Shown: positions 44,477 through 54,846 of the stretch, piece after piece
Position numbering within the stretch: the stretch's first letter is position 1
Layout of the letters: the number at the start of each line of letters is the position of its first letter
From: Knufia peltigerae
Taxonomy: Eukaryota > Ascomycota > Eurotiomycetes > Chaetothyriales > Trichomeriaceae
Length of the DNA stretch: 64,000 nucleotides
Assembly (NCBI GenBank): GCA_030247855.1
Contig: JAPDRN010000037.1
Span: 186,001-250,000, forward strand
Reading direction: 5' to 3'
Notes under the pieces: generated by a model
Seen by the model: the letters and a program-made list of their open reading frames with translations, nothing else
What the model was told of the DNA's origin: nothing
Database searches by the model: none
Position numbers and translations under genes: made by a program

Positions 44477-47400
44477 ATGAGTTCACCGCCGTCCAACCTG
44501 GATCGACAACTCCGCCAGGCTCTTTGTGACCACCCTCGACGATATGGTTATCGATATTCGGCCACTGCGCGAAATAGCTTGCTAGAAGGCCTCTTCCGCT
44601 GCTTGACAAATGATCGAGAGGACTACCTGCACCAGTTGTTCCCCAATGGCTTTCCCCTCTCATACAAGTTACAAGATGCGCAAGGGGTGCAGGAGAATGT
44701 TGAGTACACTGCTGCTGCTAGGGGACATCCCTGTGGCCATATCTTCAAAGCAGGGGAAGCCAGCTATCACTGCAGCACATGTACCGATGATAGCACGGCC
44801 GTTCTCTGCGCTAGATGTTTCGTTTCCAGCGACCATGAAGGCCATCAGTACATAATTCAAATGAGCCCCGGTAACACTGGATGCTGCGATTGTGGTGATG
44901 ATGAAGCCTGGAAGACACCTATACAGTGTGCCATTCACACGGCAAAGATCGACTGGGCGACTACGGACGACGTTGTTTCTCCCCTACCACAAGATTTGCA
45001 AGATTCAATCCGCGTGACGGTGAGCAGAGCACTTGACTTCTTCTGCGACGTTATATCTTGTTCACCAGAAAATCTTCGCATGCCTAAGACAACAGAGACT
45101 GTCGCGCAAGACGAGGTGCGGAGTCGACTGCAATCTGAGCATTATGTTAGTGGCGACGAGGTCGAAGCCAACCCAGAATTCTGTCTCATTATCTGGAACG
45201 ACGAGAAGCACACGGTCCGCGAAGTACAATCTCAAGTCGCAAGAGCATGCCGACAGCGTGAGTCGTGGGGTCTGGTGAAAGCGGAGGAAACCAATGATAT
45301 CGGGAGAAGTGTGGTCAAATTCTCTCGCAACTTGAGTGAGCTGACCAGGATGGCCAAGATCATTGAAGAAATCAAGGTCACCGTTACAATCCGATCGGCA
45401 AGAGATACTTTTCGAGAACAGATGTGTGGTACTATAATTGACTGGTTGGCTGATGTTGTCGGCTGCAGTGTTGGTGGAGACAGTCATATCCTTCGCCGCA
45501 TTGTATGTGAAGAGATGCTTCAGATCTGGCGCGTTGGCAGCGAAGCCTGGAATGCCAAGGTTGGGAAAGAGGACCTGGACGATCACGGCGAAGAGGATGA
45601 CCGGGATTTCCGACGTCGAGCCAGAGTGATCCCCTTCGACCCTATCCAATTTGCGATGCAGAGAATTGTGGCAGAGGGAGACGACATGCTGACTGACGAA
45701 GACAATGAACCCATGGACCCCGATGATGACGACGATGACGACGACGATGAGGATGATGAACTAGGCGACGTTGAGGGTGGCCGAGAGGCGACCGATCTTA
45801 TACTCAGCGCAATAGCGTTCGAAGATGCAGAAGATACCCACTCTATAGTCGAGAACTCTGGCGATGCTGATGCCACTGATGACCCTGACGAAATGGATAC
45901 TGACGGCGACGGTGATTTCCTTGACGTCGCAGAAAGGATGGACACCGACCCGGCCTCGCCGGCCCCAGCAATTGTTCCCGCCCAAAACACAACGGGTCCC
46001 GAGAATACTCTCCATCTAGGGGGAGCAGATTCACCAACCAGAGCGGATGCCAATGCCAATTATCTCAACGTTCCTAGAACACCAGCTGCATCGGCGCGTC
46101 CATCTTCATCTCAATCTCCTCCACCAGACCACTGGCAACTGTCCAGATCTGGCCAGTCAGCATCAGGTGCAAGTCTTCCCGTCTACGAGGATTTGACCAA
46201 GAACATCCGGGTGGATTCCATGATACTATTCGACTTGCGGCTGTGGAAACTCGCGAGGTCTAATATGAGAGACTTGTTTATCAGTACCTTGGTCAACATA
46301 CCACAATTCAAGCGCATACTTGGCTTGCGATTCTCCGGGCTGTACACGACGCTCGCACAACTCTATCTTGTTGCAGATCGTGAACCAGATCATTCAATCA
46401 TAAACCTCTCGTTGCAACTGTTGACCACGCCCTCAATTACCGAAGAAGTCATTGACAGAGGCAACTTCTTGACCAATCTCATGGCAATTCTTTACACCTT
46501 CTTGACCACGAGACAAGTCGGGTTTCCCAAAGACCTGGATCCTGGTGCGACACTGGGATTCGATGCGGGATCAGTGGCAAATCGCCGCTTGTATCACTTC
46601 TTTTCCGACTTGAAGTACTTTCTGGCTTCGCCCTTCGTGCAAGCCAAGGCTCGGGGTGAGCGTGAATACCTCTGCCAGTTTCTTGATTTGGCGAAGCTCT
46701 CACAAGGGATCTGCCCCAATGTTCGTGCTGTTGGGGAACACGTAGAATACGAGACCGATGCATGGATCAGTGCATCGTTGCTAACTCGAGACATCAACAA
46801 ATTATGTCGACAATTTTCCGAGGCTTACTATGTGGCCAAGGGCAGCGATCCCGTAGCCATTCGTGCCACTTGCGATGCAATCAAACATGCAGCAGGCATT
46901 GCAGTCATTAACTCAGTTGGTCTCGAACGAAGACGATTTGATCAGGCCGAGATTAGAGATCCAGTCAAGTTTCACAACATCGGTCCTTTCGGAGATTCTA
47001 CGATCTTCAGCGTCGTTGACTTCGTGGTTGAAAGAGGGTCACTCAGCTTCCATCACCCACTTCACTACACTCTGTCGTGGCTTTTGGAATGTGGCAAATA
47101 CAACAAGAGCTCGATCGAAGCTCTTCGTGAGGCTGCACAAGCGTTCCTCTCGCATCTTCACGATACGCTGGGTGCTCGGGACAATACTGTCAAGCAAGCT
47201 CTTGTTTCCGTGGACGATGCATTGCTAGCTATGTTTGACTATCCTCTCCGTGTTTGCGCTTGGCTTGCACAAATGAAGGCAAATTTATGGGTCAGGAATG
47301 GCATGAGTTTGCGACATCAAATGATGCAGTACAAAAGTGTTGCACACCGCGACGTTGGCCACCACCGAGACATCTTCTTATTGCAATCGGCACTGGTAAC

Positions 47401-50400
47401 ATGTGATCCAAGTCGAGTACTTGCCTCCATTGTCGACCGATTTGGGCTGGCTGACTGGATGAAGTATGGCTTCGTTTCTTCCGAGATTTGCGATGATGGA
47501 CAGATGTTGGATCTGGCAGAAGATTTCACGTATCTATTGATCAATCTTCTGTCAGATCGAGATGCATTGATCGCGGATCGAGACAATGTTGAATCTCAGC
47601 TTCTGGCAGTTCGAAAGGATCTTGCACATACGCTTTGTTTCAAGCCCTTGTCATACTCGGACTTGTGTGCTCGCCTAACGGAGCGCGCTCAGGACCATGA
47701 AAAGCTACAAGACGTACTCAGGCAAATGACTCGATATCGTCCACCAGAAGGTCTGCACGATTCTGGTTTATTTGAATTGAAAGAAGAGTATCTCCTGGAG
47801 CTTGATCCCTACAACTCACATTTTTCGAAGAATCAGAGAGATGAGGCAGAGAACATCTACAAGAAATGGATGGCGAAGAAGTTGAAGAAATCTCCAGATG
47901 ATATTGTTTTGGAACCCAAATTGCATCCAATTCCTTGTGAGGCGTATATCAACCTCTGTGAAGTTGTGCATACAACAGTCTTTGCCGATGTCATGCACAA
48001 AGCTCTCTTTTATGTCGCACAAGGACACAAGGGCAAGAACGGAGTCACAGCAACTCGAGTCGAGGCATTCCTTCAGATTGTGCTACAATTGGCGCTAATT
48101 GCCACGCTTGAGGACAAGGTGTCCGAGGAAAGTAATATGCCATCTTTCATTGGTAATGCAATTGACATGCACTTGGCTTCACATGATGCACCTCACTCTA
48201 CCATTCTTGATCAATTGCACAAAGTCTGGCTGATGGAAGAATTTACTTCGTGTCGAAGCAAAATCCGATATATCTTGAGAGTCTTCAATCAGAAGCGCCC
48301 GCGGCAATTCAGTCGGGTTACGGAGCATCTCGACTTCCCTTCCGGCAGGTTTGATACTGCTTCTCCCGCCAATGCTGAGAGCGAGATTGAAGCGAAGAAG
48401 AGAATGGCTATGGAACGCAAAGCTAGAGTCATGGCACAATTCCAGCAGCAACAACAAAACTTCATGGACAAACAAGGTGTGATTGACTGGGGAGATGATT
48501 ACCTGGATCCTCCTGACGAGGAACTACCGAAGTCGACAGAGACGCGTCACTGGAAATATCCGTCAGGTTTGTGCATACAATGTCGTGAGGAATCCACCGA
48601 CTCGCGGATGTATGGCACGTTTGCCATGATCACCAATGCGCATCTTCTCCGACAGACAGATACAAGCGACGAGGATTTTGTAGGAGAATTGTTCGCCATT
48701 CCCGACAATCTGGATCGGTCGATTGAGCATATTCGTCCTTTTGGCGTCGCTGGATCCAATCATGAGCAACTACGACGTCTCAACGCAGAGGGCGAAGAGA
48801 TCACGGTCGATTTCCAAGGTCTTGGGAAAGGCTGGCCGAAAGATCATACGATGAATGGACCGGTATCTACAAGTTGCGGCCACATCATGCATTATGCCTG
48901 TTTCGAGAATTATTATCAATCTGTCACTCGAAGACATTCACAGCAAGTTGCTCGCAATCACCCCGAAAGAATAGCACTCAAGGAGTTTGTTTGCCCATTG
49001 TGCAAAGCCCTTGCCAATTCTTTCTTGCCCATCGTGTGGAAGCACAGCGAACAGTCATACCCTGGAAGTTTGGGTATTTCGCAGGATTTCGATCATTTCA
49101 TGGACAATGAAGTATCCAAGCTCACCCCGAGCTCGGTTCCCATGGACAATAGCACATTCGATTCTCTCGCCGCGACAATGTACTCCGAGACTCTGGACAC
49201 GCTTTCAAACAGTTCGTTGACGCCGGCAATCACCATGTGGCAAGCAGGGGATCTGACACTCAGCCCCACCAGTCCGGCTTGGGCGGACAATCCAGAATTG
49301 GCTGGCTTTGCAGAACTCGCTGGTATATATGGCCGTCTAAGAGAATCGCTCACTATTACGGCCCGGACCAATCGTGTTCTTGGTCCGAGCGGAAGCTCAT
49401 CTGTTAACCAGTTTCATGTCCTGGTCAACACGCTTGCAAATACGATTGCATCTGTGGAGATTGGCCATCGAGGACGCGAGGCTGAATTCGGTACGCCTCT
49501 ATTGACCAGCGTTCCCCAGCAAACCCTGAGCCACTTGCAAACTCTCTGCTCTACTTTACGAGCTTACAACGCCACCGGGGCATTGACAATTCGTACTTCG
49601 ACGGAGTCTCAGTTTCGGGGACTGTGCGATCATATTGAGCGGCAACTAGCCGGTGCTGTTTCGGGGCACGAGACACAGACTGGGGATCCAGAACCAGCTC
49701 AGCCTCTTCTGCGGACGGATGCTTTCCAATTCCTAATTCAGGCTGCCATGGTTGTCTGTCCGCTCCGACGACTTGAGGTTCGCCATTTTTTGCAGCTCGC
49801 CCTCACAATCGAACTCATCAGGGTGGCAATGGCGTTCATGCTCGATTCCCAGGGATTTGTCCGAGCCAGCAAAAAGTTGGTCCAAGATCAGATTCGACAC
49901 GGCGTTCCACTTCAAGCAGATTCTGACGAAGTCCAGAGCGTGGAAAGCTTCATGACGTGGGTATATGTCCAGCTCCAGGATGAAGCGGTTCAGGCGGAGG
50001 ATGTCAGGCCTTATGGCAGTAATCTGCACCGTATGTCCAGAGACGAATGCAAGGCAATGTACCGAATTTTCCAAGTGTACGCTCTGGCCTTTATGCGAAA
50101 GTCGGCTCTCTTCTTCCATGCCGGACATGGCATTGACTTTCCGACCACAGTCGGTTCAGAAGCCAATCTGCCCGAACTCGATCGTTTGATCCACTTCTTC
50201 CAGTTGCCCAAACTTCAAGAGATGCTCAGATCTTTCGACCAGTTCTCTGTACATGGAACTCTGAAAATCCGAGCTCGTTCATGGATCGCCGATTGGTTGA
50301 AGTCCGAAGCCGACATGGTGCCAGCGGGGCAACAGGCCAGGCCTGGACCTTTTCTCCTTAAACTCCTTCACCCAGCACCGTTTGAACTCATCGGGCTGCC

Positions 50401-50932
50401 CAAGTACTTTGATACTCTGATGGAAGAGTCTTATCGGCGAAAGTGTCCCACGACGGGCAAAGAGGTTGCAGATCCTGCTTTGTGCCTCTTTTGCGGCGAA
50501 ATATTTTGTTCGCAGACAGTGTGTTGCCTGACGCCCGAGCTTCGTGGTGGGTGCAATGCACATCTCGACAAATGCTCGAGCCCTGTTGGTATGTTCCTTT
50601 TCGTTCGAAAGTGTAACATTGCGCTATTACATGTCGCCGTCGATCCGAGGATACTGGATCTTGAGCGAGAAAGAATTGGGCGAGGTACACAACATACATT
50701 GCCCTCTGGATCTCTCACCTTGAGCCACGGCTCTTTTTTCCCTGCGCCTTACCTGACGAAACATGGAGAGACGGATCCAGGGTTGAGGTCCAAACACCAG
50801 TTGATACTCAGTCAGAAACGTTACGACAAACTCTTGAGGGATTCCTGGTTGCTGACGAATGGAAGTATTTGGAGTGCCATTGCCCGAAGGTTGGAGAGTG
50901 AGGTGAATGCAGGGGGATGGGAGACACTGTGA
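44477..50932 (+). CDS. UBR1: UBR1-type E3 ubiquitin ligase (N-recognin)
   Basis: A single huge exon of 2151 residues. The ligase binds proteins with destabilising N-terminal residues and ubiquitinates them for the proteasome (N-degron pathway). Domains in order: the UBR box at about residues 83-155, with GHPCGH, CSTCTDD and CCDCGDDEAW, which binds basic N-termini; a ClpS-like domain at about 228-310, with NPEFCLIIWNDEKHTV, which binds bulky hydrophobic N-termini; an acidic Asp/Glu run at about 410-435; a long helical middle; a RING-type domain at about 1364-1505, from CIQC through CGHIMHYACFENYY to CPLC; and a Cys-rich C-terminal region from about 2001 (CLFCGEIFCSQTVCC) of the autoinhibitory type. 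All main elements are intact. The lack of introns over 6.4 kb is notable. Confidence 0.95.
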   Translation: MSSPPSNLDRQLRQALCDHPRRYGYRYSATARNSLLEGLFRCLTNDREDYLHQLFPNGFPLSYKLQDAQGVQENVEYTAAARGHPCGHIFKAGEASYHCSTCTDDSTAVLCARCFVSSDHEGHQYIIQMSPGNTGCCDCGDDEAWKTPIQCAIHTAKIDWATTDDVVSPLPQDLQDSIRVTVSRALDFFCDVISCSPENLRMPKTTETVAQDEVRSRLQSEHYVSGDEVEANPEFCLIIWNDEKHTVREVQSQVARACRQRESWGLVKAEETNDIGRSVVKFSRNLSELTRMAKIIEEIKVTVTIRSARDTFREQMCGTIIDWLADVVGCSVGGDSHILRRIVCEEMLQIWRVGSEAWNAKVGKEDLDDHGEEDDRDFRRRARVIPFDPIQFAMQRIVAEGDDMLTDEDNEPMDPDDDDDDDDDEDDELGDVEGGREATDLILSAIAFEDAEDTHSIVENSGDADATDDPDEMDTDGDGDFLDVAERMDTDPASPAPAIVPAQNTTGPENTLHLGGADSPTRADANANYLNVPRTPAASARPSSSQSPPPDHWQLSRSGQSASGASLPVYEDLTKNIRVDSMILFDLRLWKLARSNMRDLFISTLVNIPQFKRILGLRFSGLYTTLAQLYLVADREPDHSIINLSLQLLTTPSITEEVIDRGNFLTNLMAILYTFLTTRQVGFPKDLDPGATLGFDAGSVANRRLYHFFSDLKYFLASPFVQAKARGEREYLCQFLDLAKLSQGICPNVRAVGEHVEYETDAWISASLLTRDINKLCRQFSEAYYVAKGSDPVAIRATCDAIKHAAGIAVINSVGLERRRFDQAEIRDPVKFHNIGPFGDSTIFSVVDFVVERGSLSFHHPLHYTLSWLLECGKYNKSSIEALREAAQAFLSHLHDTLGARDNTVKQALVSVDDALLAMFDYPLRVCAWLAQMKANLWVRNGMSLRHQMMQYKSVAHRDVGHHRDIFLLQSALVTCDPSRVLASIVDRFGLADWMKYGFVSSEICDDGQMLDLAEDFTYLLINLLSDRDALIADRDNVESQLLAVRKDLAHTLCFKPLSYSDLCARLTERAQDHEKLQDVLRQMTRYRPPEGLHDSGLFELKEEYLLELDPYNSHFSKNQRDEAENIYKKWMAKKLKKSPDDIVLEPKLHPIPCEAYINLCEVVHTTVFADVMHKALFYVAQGHKGKNGVTATRVEAFLQIVLQLALIATLEDKVSEESNMPSFIGNAIDMHLASHDAPHSTILDQLHKVWLMEEFTSCRSKIRYILRVFNQKRPRQFSRVTEHLDFPSGRFDTASPANAESEIEAKKRMAMERKARVMAQFQQQQQNFMDKQGVIDWGDDYLDPPDEELPKSTETRHWKYPSGLCIQCREESTDSRMYGTFAMITNAHLLRQTDTSDEDFVGELFAIPDNLDRSIEHIRPFGVAGSNHEQLRRLNAEGEEITVDFQGLGKGWPKDHTMNGPVSTSCGHIMHYACFENYYQSVTRRHSQQVARNHPERIALKEFVCPLCKALANSFLPIVWKHSEQSYPGSLGISQDFDHFMDNEVSKLTPSSVPMDNSTFDSLAATMYSETLDTLSNSSLTPAITMWQAGDLTLSPTSPAWADNPELAGFAELAGIYGRLRESLTITARTNRVLGPSGSSSVNQFHVLVNTLANTIASVEIGHRGREAEFGTPLLTSVPQQTLSHLQTLCSTLRAYNATGALTIRTSTESQFRGLCDHIERQLAGAVSGHETQTGDPEPAQPLLRTDAFQFLIQAAMVVCPLRRLEVRHFLQLALTIELIRVAMAFMLDSQGFVRASKKLVQDQIRHGVPLQADSDEVQSVESFMTWVYVQLQDEAVQAEDVRPYGSNLHRMSRDECKAMYRIFQVYALAFMRKSALFFHAGHGIDFPTTVGSEANLPELDRLIHFFQLPKLQEMLRSFDQFSVHGTLKIRARSWIADWLKSEADMVPAGQQARPGPFLLKLLHPAPFELIGLPKYFDTLMEESYRRKCPTTGKEVADPALCLFCGEIFCSQTVCCLTPELRGGCNAHLDKCSSPVGMFLFVRKCNIALLHVAVDPRILDLERERIGRGTQHTLPSGSLTLSHGSFFPAPYLTKHGETDPGLRSKHQLILSQKRYDKLLRDSWLLTNGSIWSAIARRLESEVNAGGWETL

Positions 50933-51979
50933 ATCTTAATCCAAAGATCATGACGACCGTCCGCACATAGATATCATAAACTATGAAGGAGGCAGATATG
51001 TAGATCAGATTCATTATAGTGAATACGACTTAGTACTCGATACACGGATACGAGCTGAAGAGTTTACCAGGCCACAAAATGTCAGAAGCAAAGCTACCTG
51101 GGTACCCGGAGTTCCTTCATTTAAAGCCCGCATTTGTACAGAGGATATCTTTGGCAAAGTTCACGATAATCACGGCGGTTAGGTACAATACTAGTGAGCA
51201 AGTGATTCATTGGTGTATGTATGGAGTACCGCGCACGGTAGTTGACGAGGAGGATATTGATCCATAATATTATTAGTGGTCGAGAGGTCGAAAAAGTGTT
51301 CAGTCAACCGGCCCAGCTAGCCCGGCGCTTAAACCCCTGTCTTATCACAGCCTCAAGTGATGTTGGTGTTTCAAGGGTCTCCCTCGTTTCACTTTGTGCT
51401 CTTCGTCGGGCAGTTCAAGGTACACCTTCCCTCGCCAAGCATGATACCAATCCAATCGTGTTGGTCACACTGTGTGATGCATCAAAGCTTTGTCCTTCGG
51501 AAAGTGACCATTGTCGATCATGCGATGGAGGAGGAGGGGTTGGTTGGACGAGCATGTCCAGGAATACGACGAGTATGAGTAGCCGCCCAAGGACACGGTC
51601 ACTCGAATGGTCACTCGAATCATATAGTCACTTACCTACTTCTATGATACGACTGACTATGTGATGAAGATGGCTTGCACATTTTTGTTTTCTTCTCCCG
51701 TAGGAATTTCTATCCTCTACTTCTTCCGGCCCCCCCTCACATCAACGGAATACTTCACGATAATTACTACAAACTAGCTTGCCGTTTGAGCGCTGTTTGG
51801 GACTTTGGGCCTAGCCTCGGCGGGGCTAACTTACCAACCCAAGCAAGGGCTCTCTCTGTGTCTCTCTAGTCAACAACTAGATTCGAGGACGAAAGGCCAA
51901 CCTCACCGGATACCCAAGTCCACCGGGCGAGAGAGAGCTTTTTCGCAACGACCGCGGTTTTCTCCCAAAAGGGGTGGCC
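50933..51979. other. Intergenic region
   Basis: About 1 kb between UBR1 and the membrane protein gene. The last 300 bases are pyrimidine-rich and likely promoter or leader. No gene is supported. Confidence 0.5.
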
Positions 51980-52909
51980 ATGGCCGAGATTTTCCCCAAT
52001 CAATTTCTTTTGTCGAGTTACGACCGATGGCTCGTGACCATCCTTCTCCTGTTGTCGACCTCGTCAAAGGGTGGTGTTTGGGCACAAAATGGCGACGGAG
52101 GAGGAGCGTCAGGTGTCGAACCGGGTGATATCGGCGGTGGATCACCCGGCACGGGGAGTGAGAATGCAGGCGCACAAGGATCTGATACGGGCTCGGTGAA
52201 GTTGAGCGTAGGGGCGACTGTTGCTATTGCCGTGGTGGTTAGTCTTGTTGTCATTTTAGGTGGTAAGTATTCCGCTTATCAGTTGGGATACTCTTTTTGA
52301 CTGACATATTCCCCCCCGGGTATAACAGGAACGACCGCTATACTCTTCTTCCTGGCTAAAAAGAGACAATGGAAGATCAAAGAGGGTTTAAGGAAATCCG
52401 CTACAAAAGTCAAGAGTGCCGTCAAGGCTGTCACTACACCAATGACACCGAAAAGAATGACATTTGGTGGTAAGAGTCCGGTTGAAAATCAAAGAAGAAG
52501 AATAGGAGGAGGAGGAGGAGGACATACCGAACGGACGACGGTGGCGGCAACCAACCCAAAAAAGGGATTGGGTATAAGAGCGGCAGCATCAGCAATGGAT
52601 GATGGAATACACAGAGACAAGGATCGAGATTTGGAAAAGGGGGTGGCTACGGTTGTAGCTGCTACACAGGTCACCACCACTGCTCCAGCAACACGTGTTG
52701 TCCGTGATGATGGTAATGGAAGTGGCAGTGATCACGAAGGAGACACCGAGAGTCAGAATTCGAAGAATAAGATTATTACAGGGACTCAACAAGGGGAGAG
52801 GAAAAGTCGAAAGGAAAAACCAAGACCGCCAAAGGTCGAGATTCCAACGAGTTCTTTCGAGATTGATAGTCCCAAAACCCCAATTTGGAAGAAGGTATTT
52901 GGACGATGA
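51980..52909 (+). CDS. Single-pass membrane protein of unknown function
   Basis: Two exons (51980-52262 and 52329-52909) encode about 287 residues. A probable signal peptide (hydrophobic VTILLLLSTSS near residue 20) is followed by a short Gly/Ser-rich outer segment, then a membrane span around residues 74-103 (VAIAVVVSLVVILGG continuing into TTAILFFLA). The intron interrupts the span. The basic KKRQWK stop-transfer follows, then a long Lys/Arg/Thr-rich cytosolic tail with a poly-Gly run and acidic and basic patches. The organisation resembles small fungal surface proteins with a glycine/serine ectodomain and disordered tail, but I recognise no family. Start: the ATG at 51980 has a GCC context and precedes the signal peptide. 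Confidence 0.75.
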
Positions 52910-53136
52910 AGGCGCTGTATCACGATGATGGGGACATTGTATGTTAGCAACGGGAAACGAGGGCTACCACAGTGTATCCATGTTGATATGATGTCTATGA
53001 TGATGGGCCCTTGAGGACCCTCTGACAGTGTTACTGTTATTGCTATTTATTTGACCGAGCCATGATACGCAAGGGAGCGATGAGAAACAACACACCCGGA
53101 CACAGAGTAAAATTCCGAAATTAAAACACATGGGAC

Positions 53137-54316
53137 CTATAGCTTGGTATCATTCGGCCTCTTTGATTTCGGGGCTTGATCACGACCGTTGGCGTGGGTG
53201 TTTGAGTCCAAGTCCGATTCTACCTCGTCGAGGACAAAATACCACTTGATCCCGAGCATGTTTGTCCACCCGTCACCACATAGCCCATGATCCGCCACTT
53301 TTTTCAGTATGCGATCGAATTTTGCCCTTCCCTTGACTTGGATCGTCACGCTCTCCAAACCTTCTCTCTTGTTCGGATCTGCAGGTAGGAATTCAAGTCG
53401 AGAATTCGTAAAGATCAATTCATCATTTTGACGAGGAATGCCAAACATTTCGTGCCATTGACGTGCGGCGTCGGATGGGTCTTTGTCGCCAGAGGACAAT
53501 CTCAATGTCGCCCCGATCAACTTTAAATGGGAATTCCTTCTCATGGCAGAAGAGTAGGTTGGGTAAGTCGACATTGGTCCACATGTATGCCACGGACTGA
53601 ATTCCGACAGAGGGTCAGGGTTTTCGGGAGTTGTGGCGTGAGAGTCGAGTTCCGGCATGATCCCACCTGGGATACCCCTGGGGTGATATTGAATACACAC
53701 ACTTTCGATTTCTTCTTCGGTTTCACGTTTGACCCCGGTGTTGGTTTGGGTGGTATTGATGTCGTCGGTGGTGGTGGTACCGGGACTCTCGAATTCAGGT
53801 ACAGTTCCAGAGTTATAGTGACTGAAAATGACCCTTCCCAAGCTGCGAGATTCAATGTACCGTCTCCTGGCGATGGCGTCAACAGTTTGCATTATCAACA
53901 TGTATCCGGCGGCATCGGTGTTTAATTTTGCCAATTGTCGGCCGGCTGGGGTGTGAAGGCCAGCTTTGATAGGGGAGCAAACTTCGATCACATCTCCTCC
54001 TATTGAAACTACACCAGACCCGGTACATACCATGGTCAGTATCGAGAAAGGCATCATCATATGAATCCAGGCGTATGCATACGCACCTAATATATTCTCA
54101 ATTCCCCAACGTGATACTTGTGGGTCGACATATACGACCTCGGTGTCGAGAATGGTGGTCTGTATCAATCACCATTTCAGTCAACACAGAGTTCGGGAGA
54201 GGTGAATTGAGATGATTTACGGAGGATCTTACCAGGAGATATCTAGCCCGTTTCATGTCTTGAGCAATGAAGGCGATTTGACGAAGTCGGGTTGGAGATG
54301 TCGTTGGGACATTCAT
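53137..54316 (-). CDS. VOC/glyoxalase-like protein
   Basis: Three exons (54233-54316, 54087-54159, 53137-53999) give about 339 residues. The start TRLRQIAFIAQDMKRARYLL, the joined ENILGGDVIEVCSP segment and the GLCGDGWTNMLGIKWYF end are typical of a fungal family with two vicinal-oxygen-chelate-like halves, often annotated glyoxalase-like. The substrate is unknown. The second intron (54000-54086) is open in frame, so an unspliced form would insert 29 residues; its good donor, CTGAC branch site and AATAG acceptor, and the domain continuity, favour splicing. An acidic, Thr-rich insert near residues 120-150 looks like a lineage-specific loop. The C-terminal 30 residues are charged and probably disordered. 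Confidence 0.85.
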
Positions 54317-54846
54317 GCTGGCGGCGACAATAGAGTACTATATTCCGTACTGGCAAAAGTATTCGGTATGATTGACGGTAGGTATACACAGACGATGATG
54401 ATGCTCTTCGAATTGCCGCAATGTGTTTATAGTATGTCATTTAAAGTGTCGAAAGTGAGACAGACGGTGGTTGATGGTTGTCATGTCATTGTACAGTATC
54501 TCGGCTAAGATATGGTTATAGTGCGGAGACAGGCGAGAGGGGGGTACTTTACCTAGGTACCTTAGGTAGTGTAGGTGTTATATTGCATGGCAAGGAACAT
54601 ATCAGGAACGTATACTACTTGAATCATCTTTGTGAACTACATCTTCATCTCTGTAATAATATATGCCTTGGTATCCCCAAGTAAAGAATGTTATGTAAAA
54701 TCCGCTGTTCCCTTCATTGATATTTCCCAACATCACTTTATCGGTATGTGCAAAACTTCCAACTGTGCAGTACCATGCCCAAGTACCTCGCAATAAGGAG
54801 AGCGTAACTTCAATCATGACCAATAAATTCAGTCGTTCTGGTGAGC
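54317..54846. other. Intergenic spacer
   Basis: About 530 bases. It holds the short partly palindromic string ACCTAGGTACCTTAGGT near 54550-54566. No gene is seen. Confidence 0.5.

Noticed and set aside
54000..54086. 29-residue in-frame insertion in the VOC-like protein
   Set aside because: Flanked by a GTGCGT donor, CTGAC branch site and AATAG acceptor, and removing it joins a continuous domain. It is treated as an intron, not as coding.
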